A DNA stretch of 64,000 nt from Streptomyces sp. NBC_00178. GTDB taxonomy: Bacteria > Actinomycetota > Actinomycetes > Streptomycetales > Streptomycetaceae. Below the pieces are notes generated by a model. That model ran no database searches. It had not been told where the DNA came from and saw nothing but the letters and a program-made list of their open reading frames with translations. The position numbers and the translations under genes are program-made. The number at the start of each line of letters is the position of its first letter. The stretch's first letter is position 1. The stretch lies in the NCBI RefSeq assembly GCF_036206005.1, contig NZ_CP108143.1:1984001-2048000 (forward strand), read 5' to 3'. This document shows, piece by piece, positions 9,369 through 19,091 of this stretch.

Positions 9369-9483
9369 AGTCGCTGTCCCCTCCACTGCTCGTGCCCGGG
9401 GCCGCGGCCGGGGCGCCCGTGCCCGCCGCCGTGCCGCCCGTGCCCGGGTTCTCCGGGAGGTTACGGCGCGGCGGCCGGGCCCG

Positions 9484-10917
9484 TCAGGCGCTCTCGTCGG
9501 CGAGTTGGCGGACCGCGTCCGCGAACGCCTCGCCCCGCTTGTTGTAGTTGACGAACATGTCCATCGAGGCGCAGGCCGGCGCCAGCAGCACGGTGTCACC
9601 CGGCACCGCCAGCCGTGCCGCTTCACGGACCGCCGCGGACATCGCCCCAGTGTCGGTCCGGTCGAGGTCGACCACCGGTACCTCGGGGGCGTGTCGCGCC
9701 AGGGCTTCGCGGATCAGCGCCCGGTCGGCGCCCATCAGCACGACGCCCCTCAGCCGCTTGGCCGCCCCGGTGACCAGGTCGTCGAAGGCGGCACCCTTGG
9801 CGAGACCGCCGGCGATCCAGACGATCGGTTCGTAGGCGGCGAGGGACGCCTCGGCCGCGTGGGTGTTGGTGGCCTTGGAGTCGTCGACGTACGCGACACC
9901 GGCCACGTCGGCCACGTGCTCGATGCGGTGGGCGTCCGGGCGGAAGGCCCGCAGCCCGTCCCGTACGGCGGCGGGTTCCACGCCGAAGGCGCGGGCGAGC
10001 GCGGCGGCCGCCAGGGCGTTGGCGATGTTGTGCGGGGCCGGCGGGTTCACGTCGCCGACCTCGGCGAGCTCCTGGGCCTGCTTCTGCCGGTTGGCGACGA
10101 AGGCGCGGTCGACGAGGATGCCGTCGACCACACCGAGCTGGGAGGGCCCGGGCGTGCCGAGGGTGAAGCCGATCGCCCGGCAGCCCTCCTCGACGTCGGC
10201 CTCGCGCACGAGGTCCTCCGTCGCCGCGTCCTGCACGTTGTAGACGCAGGCGACGGCGTTGCCCTCGTAGACACGGCCCTTGTCCGCGGCGTAGGCCTCC
10301 ATGGAGCCGTGCCAGTCCAGGTGGTCCGGGGCGAGGTTCAGGACCGCCGCCGAGTGGGCGCGCAGGGAGGGCGCCCAGTGCAGCTGGTAGCTGGAGAGCT
10401 CGACGGCGAGTACGTCGTACTCCTCGTCGCCGAGCACCGCGTCCAGCAGCGATACGCCGATGTTGCCGACCGCGGCGGTGCGCAGGCCGGCCGCCTGAAG
10501 GATCGAGGCGAGCATCCGCACGGTCGTGGTCTTGCCGTTGGTCCCGGTGACCGCCAGCCACGGCGCGGCGCCGGGGCCGCGCAGCCGCCAGGCGAGCTCG
10601 ACGTCGCCCCAGACCGGGACGCCCGCGCCGGCGGCCGCCAGGAAGAGCGGCTTGCCCGGCTTCCAGCCGGGGGCCGTGACGACGAGCTCGGTGGACTCGG
10701 GCAGGGTGTCGCCGTCCCCGAGGCGCACGGTGATGCCGAGCGTCTCCAGTTCGGCGGCCTGGGCGCGCGAGCGCTCGTCGTCGCCGTCGTTCACGACGGT
10801 GACGAGGGCGCCCCGCTCGTGCAGGGCGCGGGCGGCGGGGACACCGCTGACCCCGAGCCCGGCGACCGTGACGCGCTTGCCCCGCCAGTCCACATCGCTC
10901 ACTTCTTTGCTGCCCAT
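9484..10917 (-). CDS. murD: UDP-N-acetylmuramoylalanine--D-glutamate ligase MurD
   Basis: 477 residues from the chosen ATG. It adds D-Glu to UDP-MurNAc-L-Ala. The N-terminal Rossmann-like motif VTVAGLGVSGVPAA binds the substrate uracil, the ATP loop is GTNGKTTTVRM, and the C-terminal ligase domain contains DDSKATNTHA. The ATG at 10917 overlaps mraY by 19 nt. A GTG at 10902 would overlap the mraY stop as GTGA and is an equally plausible coupled start, five residues shorter. Neither has a strong ribosome site. Confidence 0.94.
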   Translation of the reverse strand: MGSKEVSDVDWRGKRVTVAGLGVSGVPAARALHERGALVTVVNDGDDERSRAQAAELETLGITVRLGDGDTLPESTELVVTAPGWKPGKPLFLAAAGAGVPVWGDVELAWRLRGPGAAPWLAVTGTNGKTTTVRMLASILQAAGLRTAAVGNIGVSLLDAVLGDEEYDVLAVELSSYQLHWAPSLRAHSAAVLNLAPDHLDWHGSMEAYAADKGRVYEGNAVACVYNVQDAATEDLVREADVEEGCRAIGFTLGTPGPSQLGVVDGILVDRAFVANRQKQAQELAEVGDVNPPAPHNIANALAAAALARAFGVEPAAVRDGLRAFRPDAHRIEHVADVAGVAYVDDSKATNTHAAEASLAAYEPIVWIAGGLAKGAAFDDLVTGAAKRLRGVVLMGADRALIREALARHAPEVPVVDLDRTDTGAMSAAVREAARLAVPGDTVLLAPACASMDMFVNYNKRGEAFADAVRQLADESA

Positions 10918-11969
10918 CCCGCGTAGAAGAGGCCGAGTCCGACGATCACGCACATGCCCTGGATGATCCAGAAGCGGACCACCACAAGGACTTCGGACCA
11001 CCCCTTGAGTTCGAAGTGGTGCTGGAGGGGGGCCATCCGGAAGACGCGCTTGCCGGTCATCTTGAACGAGCCGACCTGGATGACCACGGACATGGTGATC
11101 ATCACGAAGAGGCCGCCGAGGAGGGCCAGCAGGAACTCCGTGCGGGAGCAGATGGCCAGACCGGCGAGGGCGCCGCCGAGGGCGAGGGAACCGGTGTCAC
11201 CCATGAAGATCTTGGCGGGCGAGGTGTTCCACCACAGGAAGCCGAAGCAGGCGCCCATCAGGGCCGAGGCGACGACGGCGAGGTCGAGTGGGTCTCTGAC
11301 CTCGAAACACGCCTGGGGGTTGGTCAGGGTCGTCGCGTTGGCGCAGGACTCCTGGAACTGCCACAGGCCGATGAAGGTGTACGCGCCGAAGACCATCACG
11401 GAGGCACCGGTGGCGAGGCCGTCCAGACCGTCCGTCAGGTTCACGCCGTTGGACATCGCGAGGATCATGAACAGGGCCCAGACGCAGAACAGCACCGGGC
11501 CGATCGACCAGCCGAAGTCCTCGACGAATGAGAGCCGGGTCGAGGCCGGGGTGTTCCCGCGGGCGTCGGCGAACTGGAGCGAGAGCACCGCGAAGGCGAT
11601 GCCGACGATCAGCTGGCCGGCCATCTTGGCCTTCGCCCGCAGACCCAGCGAGCGCTGCTTCACGATCTTGATGTAGTCGTCGAGGAAGCCGACGAGGCCC
11701 ATCCCGGCCATCAGGAACAGCACGAGGACACCGGAGAAGCGCATCTCCTCGCCGGTGATCACCTTCGCCAGGACGTACGCGATGATCGTCGCCAGGATGA
11801 AGGCGATGCCACCCATGGTGGGCGTGCCCTTTTTGCTGCCGTGGGTACGCGGGCCGTCGTCCCGGATGAACTGCCCGTAGCCCTTGCGGGCCAGAAGTTT
11901 GATCAGCAGCGGTGTGCCGACCAGCGTCAGGAAGAGCCCTATGGCCCCTGCGAAGAGGATCTGTCTCAT
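10899..11969 (-). CDS. mraY: Phospho-MurNAc-pentapeptide transferase MraY
   Basis: 356 residues with about ten membrane helices. It transfers phospho-MurNAc-pentapeptide to undecaprenyl phosphate, giving lipid I. Catalytic landmarks are GTPTMGGIAF near residue 48, the NLTDGLDGLA loop, and FMGDTGSLALGG. The ATG at 11969 overlaps the murF stop (ATGA), indicating coupling. Essential and the only copy seen here. Confidence 0.97.
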   Translation of the reverse strand: MRQILFAGAIGLFLTLVGTPLLIKLLARKGYGQFIRDDGPRTHGSKKGTPTMGGIAFILATIIAYVLAKVITGEEMRFSGVLVLFLMAGMGLVGFLDDYIKIVKQRSLGLRAKAKMAGQLIVGIAFAVLSLQFADARGNTPASTRLSFVEDFGWSIGPVLFCVWALFMILAMSNGVNLTDGLDGLATGASVMVFGAYTFIGLWQFQESCANATTLTNPQACFEVRDPLDLAVVASALMGACFGFLWWNTSPAKIFMGDTGSLALGGALAGLAICSRTEFLLALLGGLFVMITMSVVIQVGSFKMTGKRVFRMAPLQHHFELKGWSEVLVVVRFWIIQGMCVIVGLGLFYAGWAAKK

Positions 11970-13384
11970 CGGACGGCGACCTCGCCCTCGGTCGTCTCGA
12001 GCAGAGCCATGGCGACCTTCTCCAGGCCGACCGACCGGGACGCCTTCACCAGCACGACGTCTCCCGGGCGCAGTTCACTGCGCAACAGGTCGACGGCCGC
12101 CTGTGCGTCGGACACGTGCACCGACTCCTCACCCCACGAACCCTCGTTATATGCGCCCAGTTGCAGCCAGGAGGCTTCTGTCCCCCCGACAGCGACGAGC
12201 TTGCTGACGTTGAGCCGGACGGCGAGCCGTCCGACCGCGTCGTGCTCGGCGAGCGACGCGTCACCGAGCTCGGCCATCTGACCGAGCACCGCCCACGTGC
12301 GCCCCCCTCCCGCCCGTCGGGCCTTGCCCATGGCGGCCAGCGCACGCAGTGCGGCTTTCATGGATTCGGGGTTCGCGTTGTAGGCGTCATTGACGACCGT
12401 CACACCGTCCGGACGCTCGGTGACCTCCATGCGCCAGCGGGAGAGGGTGCCCGCTCCGGAGAGCGCATCGGCGATCTCAGTCACGGACATGCCCAACTCA
12501 TGGGCGACGGCGGCCGCGGCGAGCGCGTTCGACACGTGGTGCTCACCGTACAGGCGCAAGGTCACGTCGCTGCACCCGGTGGGTGTGTGGAGGGCGAAAG
12601 CGGGGCGCCCGTCGTCCGTGAGCCGCACGTTCTCTCCCCGTACGTCCGCTTCCGGGGCCTCTCCGAAGAGGATCACCCGGGCTTTTGTGCGGGAGGCCAT
12701 GGCCCGTACCAGGGGGTCGTCGGCGTTGAGCACGGCGACGCCGTCCTCCGGGAGGACCTCGACGAGCTCGCCCTTGGCCTGCGCGATCGCCTCGCGACTG
12801 CCGAACTCCCCGATGTGGGCGCTGCCCACGTTGAGCACCAGGCCGATCCGGGGTGGCGTCAGAGCGGCGAGGTACTGGATGTGGCCGATGCCCCGCGCGC
12901 CCATCTCGAGCACGAGGTGACGCGTCTCGGCGGTCGCGCGCAGAGCGGTGAGCGGCAGGCCGATCTCGTTGTTGAGGGACCCCGGGGTCCACACCGTGGG
13001 GGCCTTGCGCTCCAGCAGCTGGGCGATGAGGTCCTTCGTGGACGTCTTGCCCGCCGAACCCGTGAGCGCGACGACGGCGGTGCCCAGACGCTCCACGACG
13101 GCGCCGGCGAGCGCGCCCAGCGCCGTCACGACGTCGTCGACGACGATCGCCGGGACACCGACGGGGCGGGCGGCGAGCACGGCTGCCGCACCCGCTTCGA
13201 CGGCCCGTTGCGCGTAGTCGTGGCCGTCGACGCGCTCGCCGGCGAACGCGGCGAAGAGGGAGCCCTGCCGCACCTCCCGGGAGTCGATGACGACGGGGCC
13301 GGTGACGGTGACGGACGGGTCCGGGACGTCGTGCGGCTGCCCGCCGACGATTCCGGCGATCTCGGCGAGGGAGAGGGCGATCAC
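11966..13384 (-). CDS. murF: UDP-MurNAc-tripeptide--D-Ala-D-Ala ligase MurF
   Basis: 472 residues. It adds D-Ala-D-Ala to complete the UDP-MurNAc-pentapeptide. The ATP loop GSAGKTSTKDLIAQLL and LEMGARGIGHI in the central domain are diagnostic, and the C-terminal domain includes VVNDAYNANPESMKAAL. GTG at 13384, with murE ending 4 nt upstream, so translation is probably linked. Confidence 0.96.
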   Translation of the reverse strand: MIALSLAEIAGIVGGQPHDVPDPSVTVTGPVVIDSREVRQGSLFAAFAGERVDGHDYAQRAVEAGAAAVLAARPVGVPAIVVDDVVTALGALAGAVVERLGTAVVALTGSAGKTSTKDLIAQLLERKAPTVWTPGSLNNEIGLPLTALRATAETRHLVLEMGARGIGHIQYLAALTPPRIGLVLNVGSAHIGEFGSREAIAQAKGELVEVLPEDGVAVLNADDPLVRAMASRTKARVILFGEAPEADVRGENVRLTDDGRPAFALHTPTGCSDVTLRLYGEHHVSNALAAAAVAHELGMSVTEIADALSGAGTLSRWRMEVTERPDGVTVVNDAYNANPESMKAALRALAAMGKARRAGGGRTWAVLGQMAELGDASLAEHDAVGRLAVRLNVSKLVAVGGTEASWLQLGAYNEGSWGEESVHVSDAQAAVDLLRSELRPGDVVLVKASRSVGLEKVAMALLETTEGEVAVR

Positions 13385-13388
13385 TTGG

Positions 13389-14963
13389 TCATCCCTGACT
13401 GTTGTTCTCGTGGGTGTGTGCGCGGGCTTCAGGGGCGGGCGTGCGCCCCAGGGAACGCTCGATGGCCTCGCGCAGGATCTTGCGGTCGTCGAAGGGGCGT
13501 ACCACTCCGTGGATGTCCTGGCCCTGCTCGTGGCCCTTTCCGGCCACCAGCACGGTGTCTCCGGGCTCGGCGCGGGCGACCGCCGCGGCGATGGCCGCGG
13601 CCCGGTCGGCGTCGACGAGCACGTCGCCGCGCTCGTGGACGGGCACCTCGGCGGCGCCGGAGAGCATCGCGGCGAGGATCGCGAGCGGGTCCTCGGAGCG
13701 GGGGTTGTCGGAGGTCAGTACGGCGGTGTCGGCGAGGCGTGCCGCGGCGGCGCCCATCGGGCCCCTCTTGGTCGTGTCCCGGTCACCGCCGCAGCCCAGC
13801 ACGATGTGCACCCGGCCCTCGGTGACCTTCCGCAGGGAGCGCAGGACGGACTCGACGGCGTCGGTCTTGTGCGCGTAGTCCACGACCGCGAGGTACGGCT
13901 GACCGGCGTCGACGCGCTCCAGTCGGCCCGGGACACCCGGGACGGCGGCGACGCCGTCGGCGGCGATCTGCGGGTCGACGCCCGCGGCGGCCAGCGTCAC
14001 GATCGCGGCCAGGGTGTTGGCCACGTTGAACGGTCCGGGCAGCGGCGCCCTGGCCGTGATGCGCTCGCCCTTGGGGCCGATCACGGTCAAGGTGCTGTCC
14101 TGGGGGCCGACTTCGACGTCCTCGGCGCGCCAGTCGGCGTCCGGGTGGCCCTCCGCGGAGAAGGTGACGACCGGGATGGACGCCTCGTCGACCAGCCTGC
14201 GGCCGTACTCGTCGTCGAAGTTGACCACACCGAGCCTGCTGCGCTCCGGGGTGAACAGCTGGGCCTTGGCCTGGAAGTAGTCCTCCATGCCGGAGTGGAA
14301 CTCCATGTGCTCCGGGCTGAGGTTGTTGAACACGGCGACGTCGAAGACGCAGCCGTCGACCCGGCCCAGGACCAGGGCGTGGCTGGAGACCTCCATGGCG
14401 ACCGCCTCCACGCCTCGTTCGCGCATGACGGCGAAGAGGGCCTGGAGGTCGGTGGCCTCGGGGGTGGTGCGCTCGGACTTGATCCGCTCGTCGCCGATCC
14501 GCATCTCCACGGTGCCGATCAGCCCGGTGCTGCGGCCGGCTCCCCGCAGCCCGCCCTCGACGAGGTAGGCCGTGGTGGTCTTGCCGGACGTGCCGGTGAT
14601 GCCGATCTGGAGCAGTCCGGCCCCGGGCCTCCCGTAGATCTCCGCCGCGAGGTCGCCCATCCGGCCGCGCGGGTTCTCGGTGACGAGGACCGGGAGGCCG
14701 GTGGCGGCGGCGCGCTCGGCGCCCGACGGGTCGGTGAGGATCGCGGCCGCTCCGAGGCCCGCGGCCTGGGCCGCGAAGTCGGCGCCGTGGAGGCGGGCAC
14801 CGGGCAGGGCCGCGTACACGTCCCCCGGGCGGACCGCCCGGGAGTCGTGGGTGATGCCGGTGACCTCTCCGGCGTCCTGCGGTCCGGCACCGAGCCGGGC
14901 TGCCAGCTCTCCGAGGGACGTCGGCCGCAGCCGGTCCGGTCGGGGCGCTCCCGGGTAGTTCAC
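13389..14963 (-). CDS. murE: UDP-MurNAc-tripeptide synthetase MurE
   Basis: 524 residues. It adds the third stem residue, LL-diaminopimelate in streptomycetes. Motifs are THDSRAVRPGDVYAALPG (N-terminal substrate domain), GTSGKTTTAYLVEGGL (ATP loop), and DNPRSEDP, the signature of DAP-adding MurE enzymes. The chosen GTG at 14963 has AGAAGGA upstream. A much longer open frame continues upstream but has no coding character and overlaps ftsI. A 163-bp gap separates it from ftsI. Confidence 0.95.
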   Translation of the reverse strand: MNYPGAPRPDRLRPTSLGELAARLGAGPQDAGEVTGITHDSRAVRPGDVYAALPGARLHGADFAAQAAGLGAAAILTDPSGAERAAATGLPVLVTENPRGRMGDLAAEIYGRPGAGLLQIGITGTSGKTTTAYLVEGGLRGAGRSTGLIGTVEMRIGDERIKSERTTPEATDLQALFAVMRERGVEAVAMEVSSHALVLGRVDGCVFDVAVFNNLSPEHMEFHSGMEDYFQAKAQLFTPERSRLGVVNFDDEYGRRLVDEASIPVVTFSAEGHPDADWRAEDVEVGPQDSTLTVIGPKGERITARAPLPGPFNVANTLAAIVTLAAAGVDPQIAADGVAAVPGVPGRLERVDAGQPYLAVVDYAHKTDAVESVLRSLRKVTEGRVHIVLGCGGDRDTTKRGPMGAAAARLADTAVLTSDNPRSEDPLAILAAMLSGAAEVPVHERGDVLVDADRAAAIAAAVARAEPGDTVLVAGKGHEQGQDIHGVVRPFDDRKILREAIERSLGRTPAPEARAHTHENNSQG

Positions 14964-15030
14964 AGGCGCGTCCTTCTGAGTGGTTTGGAACTGATCAGCG
15001 TGAGGCACGGCGGTGAGCGTACCGGGCGGA

Positions 15031-15059
15031 CCCGGCCTCTCGCGAAGTGAGGGGCCGGG
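15031..15059 (-). terminator. Possible hairpin between ftsI and murE
   Basis: CCCGGCC (15031-15037) pairs with GGCCGGG (15053-15059), with further imperfect pairing inside. It lies in the 163-bp gap after ftsI. It may attenuate or end the upstream transcript, leaving murE with its own promoter. Moderate stem only. Confidence 0.35.
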
Positions 15060-15126
15060 GTTGCGGAACTTCTCGTTCCGGTTCCCGGGATCGGGGGTGA
15101 TGGTCGTCACTGAGGGTTCCCCCGAG

Positions 15127-17115
15127 TCACTCGCCGGGATTGAAGGAGACCGGAAGCCGGGCGGGATCGCTGCCGGACGGCGCGGTCTGGAGGGTCTTGA
15201 GGGCGAACTCCATGACCTTCTTGTAGATCGGGCCGCAGATCTGGCCGCCGAAGTAGCTGCCCCGGGTGGGGTTCTGGATGGCGCAGTAGACCGCGATCTG
15301 CGGGTCGTCGGCGGGGGCGAAGCCCGCGAAGGAGGCGGTGTAACCCTTGTAGACGCCGCGTACGGGATCCACACGGTTGGCCGTGCCCGTCTTGCCCGCG
15401 ACGCGGTACCCCTGGATGTGCGCCTTGACGCCGGTGCCCTCGCGGTCGTCCACCACGGACTCCAGCATCTTCGCCAGGGTCCTGGCGGTCTTCTCGCTGA
15501 CCACCCGGGTGCGCTCGGGCGCCTCGGACGCCGTGTAGCGGCCTTCGCCGTCCTTGGTCCCGCGCACCAGCGTCGGCGCGATCCGGACCCCGCCGTTGGC
15601 GATGGTCTGGTAGACGGACGCGGCCTGCATGGCGTTGAGCGAGAGGCCCTGGCCGAAGGGGATCGTGAACTGCTGGGACGTCGACCAGTCCTGCGGCTTG
15701 GCGAGGATGCCCGGCGACTCGCCCGGGTAGTCGAGGCCCGTGACGCTGCCGATGCCGAATTTGCGCAGGTAGGAGTACAGGACCTTGTTGGCCTCGCCCT
15801 GGGTCTTCCCGAGCTGGCCGGTGGCCAGGATGGTGCCGATATTGCTCGATTTCGCCAGTACGCCGTTGAGCGTGAGGTACCAGGTGGGGTGGTCGATGTC
15901 GTCCCTGAAGAGCCGGTCGCCCCGGTGCAGCCGGTTGGGCACCGTCACGTGCGTACCGGGTGTGGCGGCTCCCTCCTCCAGCACCGCGGCCATGGACATG
16001 ACCTTGCTGGTGGAGCCGGGCTCGTAGACGTCCTGGAGTGCCGCGTTGCCCAGGGCCGTGGAGTCGCTCCGGGTGAGGTCGTTCGGGTCGTAGCCGGGGG
16101 CGTTGGCCATGGCCAGGACCTCGCCGGTCCTCGTGTTCTGGACGATCACGTAGCCGCGGTCCGCCTTCGACTTCTCGACCTGGTCCGCCATGGCCCGCTG
16201 GGCGGCCCACTGGATGTCGCGGTCGATCGTCAGCTCGACGTCGGTGCCCGCGACGGCGGGGATCTCCTTGGATCCCGCGGTCGGTACGGGGCGGCCGCCG
16301 GCCTGGGCGTACCGGATCTTGCCGTCCTCGCCCTGGAGACGCCCGTTCAGCTGCGCCTCCAGGCCGCCGCCGCCCTTGCCCTCGGCGTTGACGAAGCCCA
16401 GTATCCCGGCGGCGAGGTCCCCGTTCGGGTAGACCCGCCTGGTGGTCGGCTCCTGGAGGACCCCGGCCAGGACGTTCGCGCCGGGACCGCCCTTCGCCAG
16501 GTCCTCGGCGGCCTTCTCCGCGAAGGACGCCTTGAGGTCCTTGATCTGCTTCCAGACCTGCGGGGTCTGCCGCCGTGCCAGCACGGTGTAGCGGCTTCGG
16601 GGGGTCGACAGCTTCTTCGTCAGCTCCGCCGCGTCCTCGTCGAGGATCGGGGCGAGCAGGGCCGCGGCCTGCTGGGGCGCGTCCGGGGCCTTGCTCTCCT
16701 CGGGCGTGAAGAGCTTCGGGTCGGCGGTGATGTCGTGCGCGTCGACGCTGGTGGCCAGGGCGATACCGCTGCGGTCGGTGATCTCGCCGCGCTCGGCGGC
16801 GATCGTGTACTCGAGGTAGCGGTTCTTCTCGGCCATGGCCGAGTACGCTCCGGCGTCCACGGCCTGCACCTGGAGCAGCCGCACGACGAACGCCAGCATG
16901 ACGAGGGTGAGGCAGAGGCTGATCAGGCGCAGCCGGGGCCGCGGGCTGCCGAGGCGGATGGACTGCGGGGAGCCGCCCCGCCGCTTCGTGGCGGCCGGAC
17001 GCCGCGTGCGCCGCGCCTCGGGCCGGACGGCCGGGCGCGGACGGCCGGATCCGAACGCGTTACGGGAGCGCGCGGGGCCGGGCACGCGACGGCGCGGCGG
17101 TTCCTTGGACGGCAC
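15127..17115 (-). CDS. ftsI: Septal transpeptidase FtsI / PBP3 (class B PBP)
   Basis: 662 residues. A basic N-terminal tail of about 60 residues and one membrane anchor (about 62-80, LISLCLTLVMLAFVVRLLQV) are followed by the PBP dimer domain and the transpeptidase domain. Active-site motifs are STSK (serine nucleophile), KSSN and KTGTANR. It cross-links septal peptidoglycan as the FtsW partner. The GTG at 17115 follows ftsL by 4 nt, with CAGGTGA as ribosome site overlapping the ftsL end. Confidence 0.96.
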   Translation of the reverse strand: MPSKEPPRRRVPGPARSRNAFGSGRPRPAVRPEARRTRRPAATKRRGGSPQSIRLGSPRPRLRLISLCLTLVMLAFVVRLLQVQAVDAGAYSAMAEKNRYLEYTIAAERGEITDRSGIALATSVDAHDITADPKLFTPEESKAPDAPQQAAALLAPILDEDAAELTKKLSTPRSRYTVLARRQTPQVWKQIKDLKASFAEKAAEDLAKGGPGANVLAGVLQEPTTRRVYPNGDLAAGILGFVNAEGKGGGGLEAQLNGRLQGEDGKIRYAQAGGRPVPTAGSKEIPAVAGTDVELTIDRDIQWAAQRAMADQVEKSKADRGYVIVQNTRTGEVLAMANAPGYDPNDLTRSDSTALGNAALQDVYEPGSTSKVMSMAAVLEEGAATPGTHVTVPNRLHRGDRLFRDDIDHPTWYLTLNGVLAKSSNIGTILATGQLGKTQGEANKVLYSYLRKFGIGSVTGLDYPGESPGILAKPQDWSTSQQFTIPFGQGLSLNAMQAASVYQTIANGGVRIAPTLVRGTKDGEGRYTASEAPERTRVVSEKTARTLAKMLESVVDDREGTGVKAHIQGYRVAGKTGTANRVDPVRGVYKGYTASFAGFAPADDPQIAVYCAIQNPTRGSYFGGQICGPIYKKVMEFALKTLQTAPSGSDPARLPVSFNPGE

Positions 17116-17119
17116 TGCG

Positions 17120-17662
17120 TCACCTGCCGGAGCTGATCGTGGGCGAAGTCGTCGGTGTCTGCGTGGTCGGCGTTGTCGGCGTCTGCGGCGTCGGGACCGC
17201 CGCGGGCGGGGTGCCGGCCACGGTCGGCACGGCCGTCGGCGCGGGCTCGCTCCTCGTCGGCGCCGGTGCCGGGACGCTGACGGGCGAGGGGTCCGCTGTG
17301 GCCCGCTCGCGCACTCCGCGCACGGTGCCGTCCGGGTTCAGGAAGGCGGGGCTGCCGCCCGGGACCATGCCGAGCTCCCTGGCCCTGCGCTCCAGGGCGT
17401 CCGGCTCGGAGTAGCTGTCGACGCCGCGCTGCAGCGCCTGCTGCTCGTCGGTGAGCTCGGTGGTCTCCCGCTTCAGCTTGCTCAGCCTGAACGATCCCTC
17501 GTTGAGCGCCGAGTTGAGCAGCAGGAGCGAGATCAGGCCACCGGCGAGCAGCAGCACGACCAGGAGGACGAAGGGGGTGCGGGCGGCGGTGCTCGGCCCC
17601 GACGGCATGAGCCGGGCGAGCCGGCCCGCCCGCCCCTTCGCCTGCCCGGCCGTCCTGGTCAC
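17120..17662 (-). CDS. ftsL: FtsL-like bitopic division protein
   Basis: 180 residues from the chosen GTG. A short basic cytoplasmic tail, one helix (about 29-52, FVLLVVLLLAGGLISLLLL) and a coiled coil (SKLKRETTELTDEQQALQRG) end in the conserved ALERRARELGMVPGGSPAFL. A Pro/Thr-rich extracellular tail with repeated TPTT units finishes the protein. FtsL forms a trimer with DivIC and FtsQ that activates FtsWI. A GTG at 17728 would add 22 residues and overlap rsmH, but that stretch uses codons (AGG, CGA, GCA) unlike its neighbours, so I prefer 17662. Confidence 0.85.
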   Translation of the reverse strand: MTRTAGQAKGRAGRLARLMPSGPSTAARTPFVLLVVLLLAGGLISLLLLNSALNEGSFRLSKLKRETTELTDEQQALQRGVDSYSEPDALERRARELGMVPGGSPAFLNPDGTVRGVRERATADPSPVSVPAPAPTRSEPAPTAVPTVAGTPPAAVPTPQTPTTPTTQTPTTSPTISSGR

Positions 17663-17711
17663 CGCTGCGCCACCGGTCCTCCCGGCGCACGGCCCGCCGT
17701 ACGGGGATCGC

Positions 17712-18683
17712 TCATCGCTCCTCCTCACGGATCCGCTGGGCGCCTCGCAGCCGGGCGGGGGCGGCGCGCCTGTTCTCGGCGACCTCCTCCTCGGTGGGCA
17801 GTTCGGCTCCGCGGGTCAGCAGCTTCAGGCGGGGCTGGTAACGCTCGGGGACGACCGGCAGTCCGGGCGGCGCCGTGTTCGCGGCACCGGCCGCGAAGAC
17901 CTGCTTCACCAGCCTGTCCTCCAGGGAGTGGTAGGACAGGACGGCGATACGGCCGCCGACGGCGAGGGCGTCGACCGCCGCCGGAACGGCCCGCTCCAGC
18001 ACGGTGAGTTCGCCGTTGACCTCGATCCGCAGCGCCTGGAAGGTGCGCTTGGCCGGGTTGCCGCCGGTGCGCTTGGCGGCCTGCGGCAGGGAGTCCCGGA
18101 TCAGCTCCACGAGGCGGGCGCTGTTGGTGAAGGGCTCCCTCCCGCGTTCGCGCACGACTGCCGAGACGATTCTCTTGGCCTGCTTCTCCTCGCCGTACGC
18201 GCGCAGGATCCTGACCAGTTCGCCCGGCGGGTAGGTGTTGAGCACCTCGGCCGCGCCGATGCCGGTCGTCTGGTCCATGCGCATGTCGAGCGGGGCGTCC
18301 TGCGCGTAGGCGAAACCGCGGTCGGCCTCGTCCAGCTGCATCGAGGAGACGCCCAGGTCGAACAGGACGCCCTGGACCTTGGGGATCCCCAGCCGGTCGA
18401 GCACGTCGGGGAGTTCGTCGTAGACGGCGTGCACCAGGGTGGCCCGGTCGCCGTAGGGGGCGAGGCGCTCGCCGGAGAGCCGCAGCGCCTCCTTGTCCCG
18501 GTCCAGGGCGATCAGCCGGACGTCCGGGAAGGCGGCGAGCAGCGCTTCGCTGTGCCCGCCGAGTCCGAGGGTGCAGTCCACGACGACCGGGGGCGGCGCT
18601 CCCGGGCTCGTCGCCTCCAGAGCCGGGGCCAACAGGTCCAGGCATCGCTGGAGCATCACCGGGACGTGGCGGGTCTGGCTCAA
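17712..18683 (-). CDS. rsmH: 16S rRNA (cytosine1402-N4)-methyltransferase RsmH
   Basis: 323 residues. It methylates C1402 in the ribosomal P site using SAM. The N-terminus [13 protein letters not shown] and the SAM loop [14 protein letters not shown] are diagnostic, as are [19 protein letters not shown] and the C-terminal [14 protein letters not shown]. The only available start is TTG at 18683, preceded by GAGAGGG; an in-frame stop lies just upstream. It opens the dcw run. mraZ, often the gene before it, is not present. Confidence 0.95.
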   Translation of the reverse strand: MSQTRHVPVMLQRCLDLLAPALEATSPGAPPPVVVDCTLGLGGHSEALLAAFPDVRLIALDRDKEALRLSGERLAPYGDRATLVHAVYDELPDVLDRLGIPKVQGVLFDLGVSSMQLDEADRGFAYAQDAPLDMRMDQTTGIGAAEVLNTYPPGELVRILRAYGEEKQAKRIVSAVVRERGREPFTNSARLVELIRDSLPQAAKRTGGNPAKRTFQALRIEVNGELTVLERAVPAAVDALAVGGRIAVLSYHSLEDRLVKQVFAAGAANTAPPGLPVVPERYQPRLKLLTRGAELPTEEEVAENRRAAPARLRGAQRIREEER

Positions 18684-19091
18684 AGCGCCCTCTCAGGCTC
18701 TGTCCCGTGACGGCCGCACGTGCGGTCTGGTCCCCGCCCGCTCGGAAGGGGAGGTCCGCCGGCGCCGGGGAAGGTGGCGTCGGCCGACCGCGAGCGGGCA
18801 AGGGCCGGGCCGCATGTACGCCGCACATGACGGGAACGCGAAACATGTAAAAATATGCAGAATGTGCAGGCGTGTCGGTAACTTCGCGTCACTTTAGTCC
18901 ACCCTGCCATTCGATCCATTCCCGATCAACGAACCGCGCAGTGCGTGGCGGCACCGTGACGTGACGGGGAACCTCACCCGGGCGGGTGTGGGGCGTGAGT
19001 CCTGTGGGTTACCTCACAACAAACGTCGTTGACGTTCTTTGTCCCGACCCGCAGCACGCAACGAGCGATTGTGACGGCTAACGTCATAGCC
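18684..19091. promoter_or_regulatory. Divergent intergenic region, rsmH / carbonic anhydrase
   Basis: 408 bp without a supportable gene. It contains an unusually A/T-rich patch around 18845-18870 on the rsmH side, with near-repeats of TGCAG and a GACAC pentamer (minus strand, 18872-18876). On the other side is a perfect inverted repeat, AACGTC-GTT-GACGTT (19022-19036), containing a -35-like TTGACG. A GGCTA/TAGCC repeat lies just before the carbonic anhydrase start. These are probably the head promoter of the dcw run and the carbonic anhydrase promoter; exact start sites cannot be read. Confidence 0.45.

Noticed and set aside
14964..15374. Extended N-terminus of murE
   Set aside because: It overlaps ftsI by about 250 nt in another frame; the GTG at 14963 has a good ribosome site and fits family length.
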